In this document: positions 32,501-42,213 of the stretch, piece by piece
Position numbering within the stretch: the stretch's first letter is position 1
Layout: the number at the start of each line of letters is the position of its first letter
Assembly (NCBI GenBank): GCA_023014365.1
Contig: JAEBUN010000038.1
Location: forward strand, 186,001 to 250,000
Source of the DNA: Lepiota brunneoincarnata
Lineage: Eukaryota; Basidiomycota; Agaricomycetes; Agaricales; Agaricaceae
Reading direction: 5' to 3'
Length of the DNA stretch: 64,000 nucleotides
Notes under the pieces: model-generated
Told to the model about the DNA's origin: nothing
What the model saw: the letters and a program-made list of their open reading frames with translations, nothing else
Databases searched by the model: none
Translations under genes and position numbers: made by a program

Positions 32501-33575
32501 CATCCCTTCTTGGACTTCAACCATCAACAGCTTACTTGCACAGCCACAGCCTTTCCCCTACATCGTCCTCTGCAACAAACTCTATTGTCCTGATCAACAA
32601 TCTTAAAGTCCTACGCACATGCCTCCAAGGTCTACTTGCTCCACTCAGGGAACAGGGGCTCCTCTGCTGCCAGATCCTTCATCACTGGACCCTCTCGCCA
32701 TAGCTCCTTCCCACTCTCAAGTCACCCTCCCCAGCTCCTTTCCACTCAGCTACAGCTCTGCATCACAGGATGGCAGTCGACACCCCTAGCCCAAGCTATC
32801 CCCTGGCTCTGCCTTTGCTGCAGATGAGGAGGAAGATCCTGAGTTTGTCCCCGCCTTTCTTGCCCTTTCCCGCAATCCTGCAGATGCGGAGGGTGAGGTT
32901 GGGATTGTGGTGGACACACTCAACATGGTGGCCTTTTGGCTGGAGAGAGCTAAGAGGGTCAAGCTTTCTGAGGGTAGCAACGTGGAGGTTGCCCATTCCC
33001 TAGCCAGGCTCTTCCATGAGGTAGAGGAGCATAACTGGGATGATATTCCCTTCACGGAGGGCAAGTGCACTCATAAGCTCCATGAGTGGGCCTCTGAGGT
33101 GTATGGTCCATCCAGGCCAGACACCCCCACTCCTGTGCAAGGGAAGGGCAAATGGCTGGACTCTGCTGCAGCTGCTGCCCCTGCTGGGGTAGTGGGCAGT
33201 ATGCATACCCCCTCTCCTAGGGCCTCTGTGGCTCCTATGGAGGTGGATGGCACTTTGCAGGTGGGTAGCTCTAGGCATCCCCCTGCAAAGGGTAACTTCC
33301 CCCTCCTAGGGAGGATTTGGGGCATTTCCTTGTTAGATATGCATGTCCTACACCTACCCAGCAATTCTTCAGGAACCTGGCCTACATGGGGTTGAGCAAT
33401 CCTGTCTCAGTGGCTCACAACTCTGGTGTGGGATAGTGGCTATCTTGCATCAGAGTGGCTCATACTGCTCTTGTTTCTCTGCTGTCAGCAGTGGACAGGG
33501 CTCGGTTGGCCACTAGGCCTCCCCCTGGCCCCCCTCCACATGTCAACTTGGCTACCAAGCCTCATTCCCACGTAT

Positions 33576-33577
<2 letters not shown>
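32501..33577 (+). pseudogene. Tad-A 5' UTR and ORF1, with deletion
   Basis: 5' end CATCCCTTCTTGG at 32501, ATG at about 32619 (MPPRSTCSTQ). About 65 codons of the Lys/Pro-rich segment are deleted near 32768, and the frame shifts. Positions 32907-33300 read DTLNMVAFWLERAKRVKLSE, HEVEEHNWDDIPFTEGKC and PSRASVAPMEVDG. It ends near NLATKP at 33577, where another Tad-A was inserted. Confidence 0.8.
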
Positions 33578-33611
<34 letters not shown>

Positions 33612-34362
33612 TCCAATTTATAACGCGGGCCGCGTAGGGAGGCCACGTGCAGCTACTAACTACGGTACAACCCGAGCCGTAAGCTACAGGGTATCTGCAC
33701 ATACAACGCGTGACCGCGAATGCAGGCATGCGTTTCCCCATGCCCAGGACAAAGCCACCCCAAGTAAATGGAGGCGGGAAGATGGCTGCCGCCCAGCGCA
33801 CGGCGCGGGAACCAGACCGGAGCAAGGTCCCCCCCCAAATGGGGGTTAGGGGTCAATTCCCACGTAAATCCCTACACGCCACCCGGAGACAGCGGGGGAA
33901 TAACCAATGCCCCAGCCTGGCCCCAACCAGGCACCAGGCAGAGCTACTAGCTGATACCCCCCAGGGGGGGCCCAGCCCTCTCAGCGAATGCAAATGCGGT
34001 CAGGGACACCTCGAGGAAAGCAATGAGGGCCTCGACCGTAGCCGGGACCCCCGACATGGAGTGCCTAGGGCAACTCTGAAACACGTGCTCATAGGTCTCC
34101 TCCTGAAACCTGCAGCGACAGGAATAATCTTCCTGTGGGAAGAAGCACCTCCGATAGCCCCCTATCGGCGTGTGATTAAGAATAGCACACGTCATCCGGG
34201 CCATCAGAGACACCGAGTGAGCGTGCGGGATCCAGGCCCCACCGTGGAAATACGTGGGCCATAGGGGATGGTCATTGTCCTTAGCGAGCTGGAGGAAACC
34301 ATGCCTGCGATGGTCAGGATCCTGGAACAGATTGATCCAGCGGTCCTGACACAACCATACTT
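33578..34362 (-). mobile_element. 5'-truncated Tad-A 3' end
   Basis: T(24), Tad-A 3' end and UTR, then the ORF2 tail 34354-33947 (DRWINLFQDPDHRRHGFLQL, finger CRCRFQEETYEHVFQSC, one residue of the usual CRCGF changed). It is the last LINE fragment; GC content falls sharply beyond it. Confidence 0.85.
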
Positions 34363-34560
34363 CAGGCAGGGGGTTGGACTTGCAGCCTCAGCTTATGTGC
34401 TGTGCCCTCCTACTGTCCAAGTCTGTATTTCAGGAGATTGGGGCTGAAGCAGAGCGAGGCAGAAGAGAGGAGAGGATATGGAACAGGGAGCTAGTCTGCT
34501 GCTCAATTCAATTATCAGACTGCAGAGTACAAGCCAAGGACCTATGGTATATATACTACT
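34363..34560. other. unassigned flank, left of gypsy-1
   Basis: No coding or repeat signal recognised. It was continuous with 47857-48189 before gypsy-1 inserted at CTACT. GGTATATATACTACT at its end is AT-rich. Confidence 0.5.
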
Positions 34561-34944
34561 TGTTATCAGAATTCCATCAGAAGGACAGTTATTTTTAACT
34601 ACATTCCCATGTCACTATGAAACTATCAGTAGTGTACATCAGAAGGACGATTCTTATCATATGCCTCATGTCTCTTATCTCTGACTCATAGTTACCTTGG
34701 TCTGGACTATTATAGTAGGAGTATAGCCACACTTAGAAGTATATAAGGATACAGTACAATGCCTTGTATCCTTATCTTAGTGTTATACAGTTCTTGCCTC
34801 CTATACCTCTTTGCCCTTAAAACCGGCTGGACTATAGTGCTCCGTCATCTCTAAGTCACGCCTAGTAGGACAAGACCAAGTCTGTATAGACATCTTGCCT
34901 CGAACGCCGTGCTACTCAAGAGCAAACCCCTAACCCAGGTAACA
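34561..34944 (+). repeat. 5' LTR of gypsy-1
   Basis: TGTTATCAG..GGTAACA. Differs from the 3' LTR at five positions, all TpG/CpA here versus CpG in the other copy. Contains the TATA box and putative start described separately. Confidence 0.95.
34740..34784 (+). promoter_or_regulatory. gypsy-1 TATA box and self-primer at predicted RNA 5' end
   Basis: TATATAAG (34740-34747), then 34 nt on, ATCTTAGTGTT (34774-34784). That 11-mer is the exact reverse complement of 34946-34956, just inside the LTR. The distance from TATA fits the expected transcription start, so the first bases of the RNA could fold back and prime minus-strand DNA, as known for Tf1 of fission yeast. Confidence 0.75.
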
Positions 34945-34945
34945 A

Positions 34946-34956
34946 AACACTAAGAT
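34946..34956 (+). other. gypsy-1 primer binding site, self-primed type
   Basis: AACACTAAGAT begins one base after the LTR. It has no TGG start and I see no tRNA 3' end match, but it pairs perfectly with 34774-34784 (12 pairs counting A34957 with T34773). Same geometry as gypsy-3. Confidence 0.75.
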
Positions 34957-36580
34957 ACTCTGCTGCTTATCTCTTGCTTGCCCTCTACTCTGCTCTGCTC
35001 TGCCGACGTACTGAATGCGTCGAGGTACCCTGGTCGTCCAAAATGACGTGCGAAAGAAAACCGCCTCTCTGTGTAGCCATCGCTACATCCCTCAACCTCT
35101 CCCCGCCAGAAGATCTGGCTTACCTACTCATTTTTGTTTTCACCTCTACCACCACCCTCATCACCTATCGAATCATCACCCTAGAACTCGAACGTATCAC
35201 ATGCCCCTGTCACTGTTGTGTCATCAGATCGTGGAACCTATATTCAGGAATATCCATAATCGCCACCCAATTCTTCATACTTCTAGCGATAATCGATCGC
35301 TAGACAAATATCACCATGCCTCCAAAGAAATTCTTGGCCCGAGAATCCCCATCACCCCCTCCTCCTAAATCAAGAAGTAGAATCTCAGGATCAGGAACCC
35401 AGAACCCGGATCCCAGAAGAAACCCTATCCCCACTCAGACACCATCCCCATTCTATCCTCCATCTCCATTCGACTCACCCACTCCAAGTATGTACATCAA
35501 CACGTACAAGAACAAACTTTGCTGACGAACTAGCAGAGCGACAAAGACTACAACATGAAAGAGAATTAAAGGAACACTACGAAGAAGAAGAAAGAAGACG
35601 CAAACAAGCCGAAGAATACCGTGCTAAAGTAGACCCATTAAACGACTACAAACTCCAAAGACTTAAAAACGCCCTCAAACAACCAAGAGGACTTTCCATG
35701 TCAGAAGAGAACTTACTCACACGCCACGAATACGCCGTAAATCAGGGAAGAACTCCCCCAGCAGACAACGACTCCGATGTCTATATAACAGACGACAACC
35801 AATCAGATCCCGATCCACAACCACCCGCATTACCTGCACCAACCGTACCCTTAGCCCTACCAGCTCCACCTTTGCGACCAACGCAACCTCCATCACCACC
35901 ATCGCCACCGCCACCCGGACAATTACAAATAATGGCCACCGCAGCTACCCCAAAGGAGTTAGGACTCCTCAAACCCATCGCCTTCGATGGAACTAGAAGA
36001 CTATTCGAAGATTGGATCTTCCAATGTGAAGTTTACGTGCTCGCCAATGCGACCACTTACAACACCGACCTCGCTAGGACCCTATTTGTCCTTTCGACGA
36101 TGCAATCAGGAGATGCCCGAGCCTGGGCTAGACAATACCTCCATGAGAGAAACACCCAAACTCAACAAGGGCAACCCATAGCCATGGAGTCATGGGACAA
36201 CTTCACCGCTCGACTTAGAGCCGACTTCACCCCAGCAGACGAACATGCATACGCGCATACCTGACTTCAAACCCTGCACCAAGCAGGCAAACCAATGACC
36301 GAATTCAACGCTCAGTTCAAGGAACTTGTCCGACAATCCGGACTAAACGAAGATCGCACTCTAATCGATCTATACTGCAAGGCAATTGATCGCCGCATTG
36401 CCATGAAAATCAACGAATTGGAAAACCCTCCGACAACTATCACCGCTTGGTACACCCAAGCAAATAAACTCGACGACAATTTCCGCCAAATCAACGCCCT
36501 CTACGGCACCCCCAGAAACACGTTTCCCCAAAGAAACCAATACCAACCCAACCGCGGACCAAGCCGTCCAAACAATAACG

Positions 36581-36949
36581 TGTAGAAGCAGGAGCGTTGG
36601 GGGACTGGTAAGGAGTCCTAACAGCGAAGGAACGAGTGTATTACGCGAAGGGAACGACTAGAAACGAAAGGAACAAGCTGTGGACAGCTGTGAGAGACTA
36701 GAGTGGAGATAGAACTAACTACTCACCTGTGGACAGCTGTGAGAGACTGGAAGTCCCAAAAGCATCCACAGGTGCAAGTCCATGTCTAGATCACATGACT
36801 AGCTACCAAAAGTGTCCAGGCCTATCTACAAGTCCACAAACACAACAACAAACAAGTGGGACTGTTCAGAGCACAATAAGACAAGTGCACACTGCTCACC
36901 ACAGGAGTGCATATAGCACATCCTGGCATGTCACAGGGCACTCCTAACA
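36581..36949 (-). repeat. 3' LTR of copia (lower coordinate)
   Basis: 369 bp. Differs from the other LTR at two sites (CATCC versus CGTCC, GTGTCC versus GCGTCC), both CpG transitions. Two imperfect repeats of CTGTGGACAGCTGTGAGAGACT lie inside. Confidence 0.96.
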
Positions 36950-36960
36950 CACCCCCTTGA
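36950..36960 (-). other. copia polypurine tract
   Basis: On the minus strand TCAAGGGGGTG directly precedes the 3' LTR start TGTTAGGAG. Purine tracts in this position prime plus-strand DNA. Confidence 0.8.
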
Positions 36961-36979
36961 TCTGACAAGTCCTACTGCA

Positions 36980-39900
36980 TTAGACATGCCGTCGCAGACC
37001 TAAAAGAGGTACTGTGGACTCCACAATCGACACAGGAACAGGCTTGGTGAGGATGTCAGCCAACTGCACAGTGGTTGGTACATGCACTGGATCAATCATT
37101 CTAGCCTCCACTGCATCACGGAGCCAGTAGAGTCGAAGGTCTAGGTGCTTCATTCGTCCATGGTGTTCTGGATTCTTTGCAACCTGTATTCCTGACTTGT
37201 TGTCAACATAGAGTGTCGAAGGGAAGGAAATGATGTGTCCAATCTCTGAGAGAATGTTGCGCATCCACATGATCTCCTTGCCTGCTTCAACTGCTGCAAC
37301 ATACTCAGCTTCAGTAGTAGACAGTGTTACCAATCCCTGACGCTTTGAGGACCATCCTACAGCGCCACCACACACCAGAGTTACATATCCACCTGTTGCT
37401 CGTCCTGTCTCCTTGCAATCACCATGAGAGGCATCTGAGTAGGTTATAAACAACTCGTCATCATTGTTCCCTCTGTAGACTAGCTTGTAGTCAGCAGTGC
37501 CTTTGAGGTAACGGAAGAGGTGTTTGACAGCTGCCCAGTGCTGGGGGCCAGGATTGTGATTAAACCGCCCCAGATAAGCAACAGCAAATGCAATGTCGGG
37601 ACGAGTCATCGTGGCCAAGTACTGGAGTGCACCCACAGCACTGAGATAGGGAATAGAGCGCATCTGGTCTTGTTCTGCAGGGGAGATTGTGATGTTGGCT
37701 AAGTCAATTCCTGGACTCATAGGAGTCTTCACAGGATTGCAGTCATCCATACCAAACTGTTTGAGCATAGAATCAATATAGTGCGATTGGGAAAGGGAGA
37801 TGGTGCGGTTGGGGATATCCTGAGTGATCTGGATGTTGAGAAGAAAGGAGGTGAGACCAAGATCACGGAGTTTGAAGTGTTTTGACAGCTCAGCTACTGT
37901 TCTGTCCATGGCTTGATTGTTCTTGGACACAAGTGTGATGTCGTCAATGAAGATGGGAACAATAACACAAACGTCACCCTTGCTGTAAACATACACAGAG
38001 TTGTCTGACTTGAGCTTGGTGTAGTCCAAAGAGCTAAAGACGTCATGTAGCTTCTTGTTCCACTGTCTAGCAGCCTGTTTGAGGCCATAGAGTGACTTGG
38101 TGAGCTTGCAAACATGGTTAGGACCTCCCTCGTGGTAGCCTTCAGGTTGGCGCATGTAGATTTCTTCATCCAAGTCCCCATAGGTGAAGGCAGATGAAAT
38201 GTCGACAGAACGAAGTGAATAGCCTTCTTTGGCTGCCAAGGCCAGAATGAGGCGTAGGGATGCAGGGCGATATGTGGGAGCAAAGACTTCAGTATAGTCA
38301 AATCCAGGGCGTTGAGAGTACCCTTTTGCGACCAACCTAGCCTTGTAGCGCTCCACAGAGCCATCAGCCTTGAGCTTGACTCGGAACACCCAACCTGAGT
38401 TGATAGCTGTCTTGCCAGGAGGGAGCTCAACAATTTTCCAAGTGTTGTTACCCATTAAAGACATCATCTCGTCATTGCAAGCACCTCGCCATTGAGTCCC
38501 ATCAGGTGCAGACATTGCAGCCTTGAAGGTACGGAAGCCTGGGTCCTCTGTGTTGCCAGCAAACTCAACATTTTGAAAGCCATCCTCAACAGCTAGATCA
38601 GCTTCCTCCTCATCATCACTGTCAGGGACAGGAGGTGGAGGATCTCTGACCTTCCACCACTCACCAGGTGACCGTCTCACACGTGCAGAGCGTCGTGGAG
38701 CAGTTGGGAGCAATGGTGGTACAGGAGGCGGCGCAACATCAAGAGGAGGCGCAGAAACAGGAGGAATGATAGGAGGTGGAGCAGGGAGTGGTACATCTTG
38801 AGGAGGATGAATAGGAATGGATGGAATGACTGGAGACACCCCCTCATCGTCAAGAGGTGGTACTCCCTTAGAATGTGGAGAGGAGGGTGGTAATGGAGTT
38901 GGTGCAGTGGGTGGAGGAGTAAATCCTGGATTGGAGTTGGAATGTGAGGGAAAGTTAGACGGAGCAGATGGGACAGCCAGTGGACGTGGTGCAGTCATCT
39001 GCACACTAGACAGTCCAGGGAAGTGCCGTTCGTCAAAGTCGGCTCTCTCTGAGATCACAACTTGTTTAGTCACAGGATTGTAAAACCTCCATGCCTTGTA
39101 GCCAATAGGATAGCCAATGAATATACACCGTTGCATGTGTGGTCCAAGTGACGTCCGCTTGTCTCTCTGCACATGAACATACGCAGTGCACCCCCAGACT
39201 CGTAGGTGAGCAACATCAGGCTTACGTTTGTAAAAGGCCTCATAAGGAGTGGTGTTGGGAAGGGGAGCAGTAGGGAGGCGATTCCAGACATGAATCATTG
39301 CAGTAAGGCACTCGCCCCAAAATGAAGGAGGGAGATGGGCTTCAGCAAGCATCGCAGTGATACGCTCACCCATTGTCCGATTAGCGCGTTCAGCCAAACC
39401 ATTCTGTTGGGGCCGGTTGCGTGCAGAGTGTCTCCGCTCAATCCCACAGTCAGTGGTGAATTTGATGAAGGCATTAGACATGTATTCACCCCCTTTATCA
39501 TCCTGAAGTGCACGAATCTTGCGGGAGAGCTGGTTCTCTGCCCAAGACTTGAAAGTACGAAATGCATCAAATGCCTCCGATTTCTTCTTTAGGAAGTAAG
39601 CTGCTCGGAATCGTGTTGAGTCGTCAATGAACGTGATCCAGTACTTGTAACCTCGATTGGTAGGTACAGGGAGTGGTCCATGAAGATCTGAGTGCACAAG
39701 GTCAAGTGGTGCACGTGTATGATTGGTCGAGGGAGGAAATGAGGGAGCATGCATCTTGCCAGCCAAGCAAGGTTCACAAACAGGATCGGGAGGTGTCTGA
39801 GAGGTGAGAGTGAGACCAGTCACCAATTGCTGGGAGATCATCTTCTTCACATCAGCATAGTTCTGGTGGATGAGCCTTCTGTGCCAGAGCGACAAGTCAA

Positions 39901-41236
39901 GAGGGAGAGAGATAGAGGCTGCAGAAGCGAGCTGGGAAGCAATGGTGACTCTCTCAAGCACAGCAGTGTTGTTAGAACGGATCCTAGCACAGAACAGAGT
40001 CTTCCTATCCCTCTGGAAGTCCATAGACGAAGCAGAGATGTGTATATTAAGGCCTTTATGCCTAGTAAGGTAGAGGCAAGACAGGAGATTGCTCTGAAGC
40101 TGAGGAACATGGAGAACTTGTGAAAACTGCACTGCACTCGTCGCTTTTCCCCCTACAACTGGCTGAAACACCACAGAGCCCACCCCAGCTGAGTAAATGA
40201 CTGAATCATCAGCTAACCGGACAGGAATGCGAAGGGGAGCATAGGAATGCATCCAGTGACGATGTGGGGTCATATGAGAAGTAGCCCCTGAGTCTGCAAG
40301 CCAATCAACGTCAGAGGAGAGCTGGGAAGGTGTGGGGGAGGTTATACTCGCGTTTCCAGCGAATTCTGTGGTGCTGAGCGCGTTTTCGGATGCAGGAGAG
40401 GGCAGGGAGTCTTGTGACACGTCCTGGGCCTTGTTGGCACGGTTCCTGGGCCATCTAGAGCGCGATTTTGACGTGTTTTTGCGTGCACCCTTCTGGGCAT
40501 CCAAAAAGGAGTAGCACTTGAGCAGTGTGTGGCCAGGCTTGTCACAAAATTCGCATTTCCCGGATGAAGGAGTGGGTGCAGAGCGTGTTGCCAGTGCCTG
40601 GGAGGAGCCTGCAGTGTCCCCAGCATGTCTACGACGTTGAATATCCTCTGTGACGAAAGCCTGGTGCACAGAAGCCTTGTCAAGTTTGTCCATGAGCAGG
40701 AGGGAAGAGGTGAATGAGGAGAATTCCTCAGCAGGGAGGGCTCTAATGAGAGCCATGGAGGCCAGTTCTTCATCCAGCTGGGCTAGTGTGAATCCAGAGG
40801 GGCGGAGATTCGCGATTTTTCGAGTATTTTCGTCCACCCTGTTCATCAGAGCCTGCAGGGACTCGTCCTCTTGCTTCCTGATGCTGAATAAGTCGTCATA
40901 CGCGTTAAAACGCGTCCCAGCACGCTTTTGGAGGTGTATTTGCTCTAGGGCCTTCCACATCTTCACAGGATCGTCCTGAATTGAGTTGAAATGGATCCTT
41001 TGGTCAGGTTCCACCATTAGAAACAGCCAGCCAGCTGCCTTGTCCGCTTTAGCCTCCCAAGCTTCCTTAGCCTGATATTCTTCTTTGGTGGGGGGAGATG
41101 AGAGTGAGGGACTTAGCATAGAACCAGATACCACTCTCCACAGCCCAGAAGCTCGAAACCACGCCTCCATCTCTCCAGACCATGTGGGGTAGTTGGAAGC
41201 ATTCAATTTGTCGAAATGGGGAGTGCTGGAAGCCAT
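36980..41236 (-). CDS. copia Gag-Pol polyprotein, 1,418 aa, intact
   Basis: One uninterrupted frame starting 70 nt inside the 5' LTR. Domains: gag-like N-terminus (DKLNASNYPTWSGEMEAWF, 1-220), knuckle CEFCDKPGHTLLKC (228-241), protease WLADSGATSHM (Asp315), GAG-pre-integrase with WHRRLIHQNY and CEPCLAG (451-493), and integrase with D517, D580 and E616 (35 residues between the last two, the usual spacing). A Pro-rich linker (750-880) follows, then reverse transcriptase from about 930 (GWVFRVKLKADGSVERYKAR) with FIDD at 1096-1099, and RNase H near 1280-1410 (ITYSDASHGD, LSTTEAEYVA). The order integrase before reverse transcriptase defines Ty1/copia. Gag and Pol in one frame leave their ratio to RNA or protein processing. 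All catalytic residues I can check are present. Confidence 0.96.
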   Translation of the reverse strand: MASSTPHFDKLNASNYPTWSGEMEAWFRASGLWRVVSGSMLSPSLSSPPTKEEYQAKEAWEAKADKAAGWLFLMVEPDQRIHFNSIQDDPVKMWKALEQIHLQKRAGTRFNAYDDLFSIRKQEDESLQALMNRVDENTRKIANLRPSGFTLAQLDEELASMALIRALPAEEFSSFTSSLLLMDKLDKASVHQAFVTEDIQRRRHAGDTAGSSQALATRSAPTPSSGKCEFCDKPGHTLLKCYSFLDAQKGARKNTSKSRSRWPRNRANKAQDVSQDSLPSPASENALSTTEFAGNASITSPTPSQLSSDVDWLADSGATSHMTPHRHWMHSYAPLRIPVRLADDSVIYSAGVGSVVFQPVVGGKATSAVQFSQVLHVPQLQSNLLSCLYLTRHKGLNIHISASSMDFQRDRKTLFCARIRSNNTAVLERVTIASQLASAASISLPLDLSLWHRRLIHQNYADVKKMISQQLVTGLTLTSQTPPDPVCEPCLAGKMHAPSFPPSTNHTRAPLDLVHSDLHGPLPVPTNRGYKYWITFIDDSTRFRAAYFLKKKSEAFDAFRTFKSWAENQLSRKIRALQDDKGGEYMSNAFIKFTTDCGIERRHSARNRPQQNGLAERANRTMGERITAMLAEAHLPPSFWGECLTAMIHVWNRLPTAPLPNTTPYEAFYKRKPDVAHLRVWGCTAYVHVQRDKRTSLGPHMQRCIFIGYPIGYKAWRFYNPVTKQVVISERADFDERHFPGLSSVQMTAPRPLAVPSAPSNFPSHSNSNPGFTPPPTAPTPLPPSSPHSKGVPPLDDEGVSPVIPSIPIHPPQDVPLPAPPPIIPPVSAPPLDVAPPPVPPLLPTAPRRSARVRRSPGEWWKVRDPPPPVPDSDDEEEADLAVEDGFQNVEFAGNTEDPGFRTFKAAMSAPDGTQWRGACNDEMMSLMGNNTWKIVELPPGKTAINSGWVFRVKLKADGSVERYKARLVAKGYSQRPGFDYTEVFAPTYRPASLRLILALAAKEGYSLRSVDISSAFTYGDLDEEIYMRQPEGYHEGGPNHVCKLTKSLYGLKQAARQWNKKLHDVFSSLDYTKLKSDNSVYVYSKGDVCVIVPIFIDDITLVSKNNQAMDRTVAELSKHFKLRDLGLTSFLLNIQITQDIPNRTISLSQSHYIDSMLKQFGMDDCNPVKTPMSPGIDLANITISPAEQDQMRSIPYLSAVGALQYLATMTRPDIAFAVAYLGRFNHNPGPQHWAAVKHLFRYLKGTADYKLVYRGNNDDELFITYSDASHGDCKETGRATGGYVTLVCGGAVGWSSKRQGLVTLSTTEAEYVAAVEAGKEIMWMRNILSEIGHIISFPSTLYVDNKSGIQVAKNPEHHGRMKHLDLRLYWLRDAVEARMIDPVHVPTTVQLADILTKPVPVSIVESTVPLLGLRRHV

Positions 41237-41294
41237 TGGGAGAGGCAGAAATGAGTGAAAGGGTAAAAACGCGTTTTGAAGCTGTTATAGCCCG

Positions 41295-41306
41295 GGGCCC
41301 ATAACC
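41295..41306 (-). other. copia primer binding site (internal initiator-Met tRNA type)
   Basis: On the minus strand GGTTATGGGCCC follows the 5' LTR directly. As I recall it, this is the start of the primer site of Drosophila copia, which uses an internal cut of initiator Met tRNA rather than its 3' end. Confirm against a fungal initiator tRNA. Confidence 0.65.
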
Positions 41307-41675
41307 TGTAGAAGCAGGAGCGTTGGGGGACTGGTAAGGAGTCCTAACAGCGAAGGAACGAGTGTATTACGCGAAGGGAACGACTAGAAACGAAAGGAAC
41401 AAGCTGTGGACAGCTGTGAGAGACTAGAGTGGAGATAGAACTAACTACTCACCTGTGGACAGCTGTGAGAGACTGGAAGTCCCAAAAGCGTCCACAGGTG
41501 CAAGTCCATGTCTAGATCACATGACTAGCTACCAAAAGCGTCCAGGCCTATCTACAAGTCCACAAACACAACAACAAACAAGTGGGACTGTTCAGAGCAC
41601 AATAAGACAAGTGCACACTGCTCACCACAGGAGTGCATATAGCACATCCTGGCATGTCACAGGGCACTCCTAACA
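41307..41675 (-). repeat. 5' LTR of copia (higher coordinate)
   Basis: 369 bp, keeps CpG at both positions where the partner LTR has changed. Followed by the TAACG duplication and the rest of gypsy-1 gag. Confidence 0.96.
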
Positions 41676-42213
41676 TAACGTGCCCTACGCACAATTCTAC
41701 CAAAGGAGCAACGCTCCACGATTTACCCCACGCAACCCACACGCCATGGAAGTAGACCATGTCGCAATAGAAGAAGGATTCGAAGATCCTTATCCTGAAA
41801 TCCCACAACCGGAATATACCGAAGAAAACTCCACACAAGAACCGTTGGAGTTAGATGCCGTTGTCACTGGACAACAAATGAAATCATACCAAAACCAGGA
41901 ATGCTTCCGATGTGGAGCCAAAGATCATTGGGTCAGCAAATGCCCTCAACCACCACCAGCCAGATGCTTCCCAGGAATGCGCACCAATCCCCCTCGCCCT
42001 GCGAGAAACCCCAACCGTCCCTTCCCTGGACAACAAAACACTCGTCCCGGATTTCCAAACCGAAACACCCAACAATCACTGCAACACAAGTACTCCCTTG
42101 CCATCGCAGAAGTTGCATCTCAGATGCGCCAAATGGTCGATGACCTCGATCCAGAGCTCCAACAAGAACTCCACTCCGCGCTAGCCGAGGACCCGGAGAT
42201 GCGTCCATTCCAG

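Larger units (their letters stand above)
36581..41675 (-). mobile_element. intact Ty1/copia element, TSD TAACG
   Basis: 5,095 bp with 369-bp LTRs (TGTAGAAG..CTAACA as read on the plus strand) and TAACG at 36576-36580 and 41676-41680. Only two LTR differences, one undamaged ORF, a primer site and a polypurine tract are all present. It inserted into gypsy-1 gag, so it is younger than gypsy-1, in agreement with LTR divergence. It is the only element here that looks fully competent. Confidence 0.96.

Noticed and set aside
35490..35515. An intron in gypsy-1 gag to explain the frame change
   Set aside because: No GT..AG pair of suitable length restores the frame; a small indel is simpler.
38817..40979. 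Plus-strand frames within the copia element
   Set aside because: Shadows opposite the intact 1,418-codon Gag-Pol frame.
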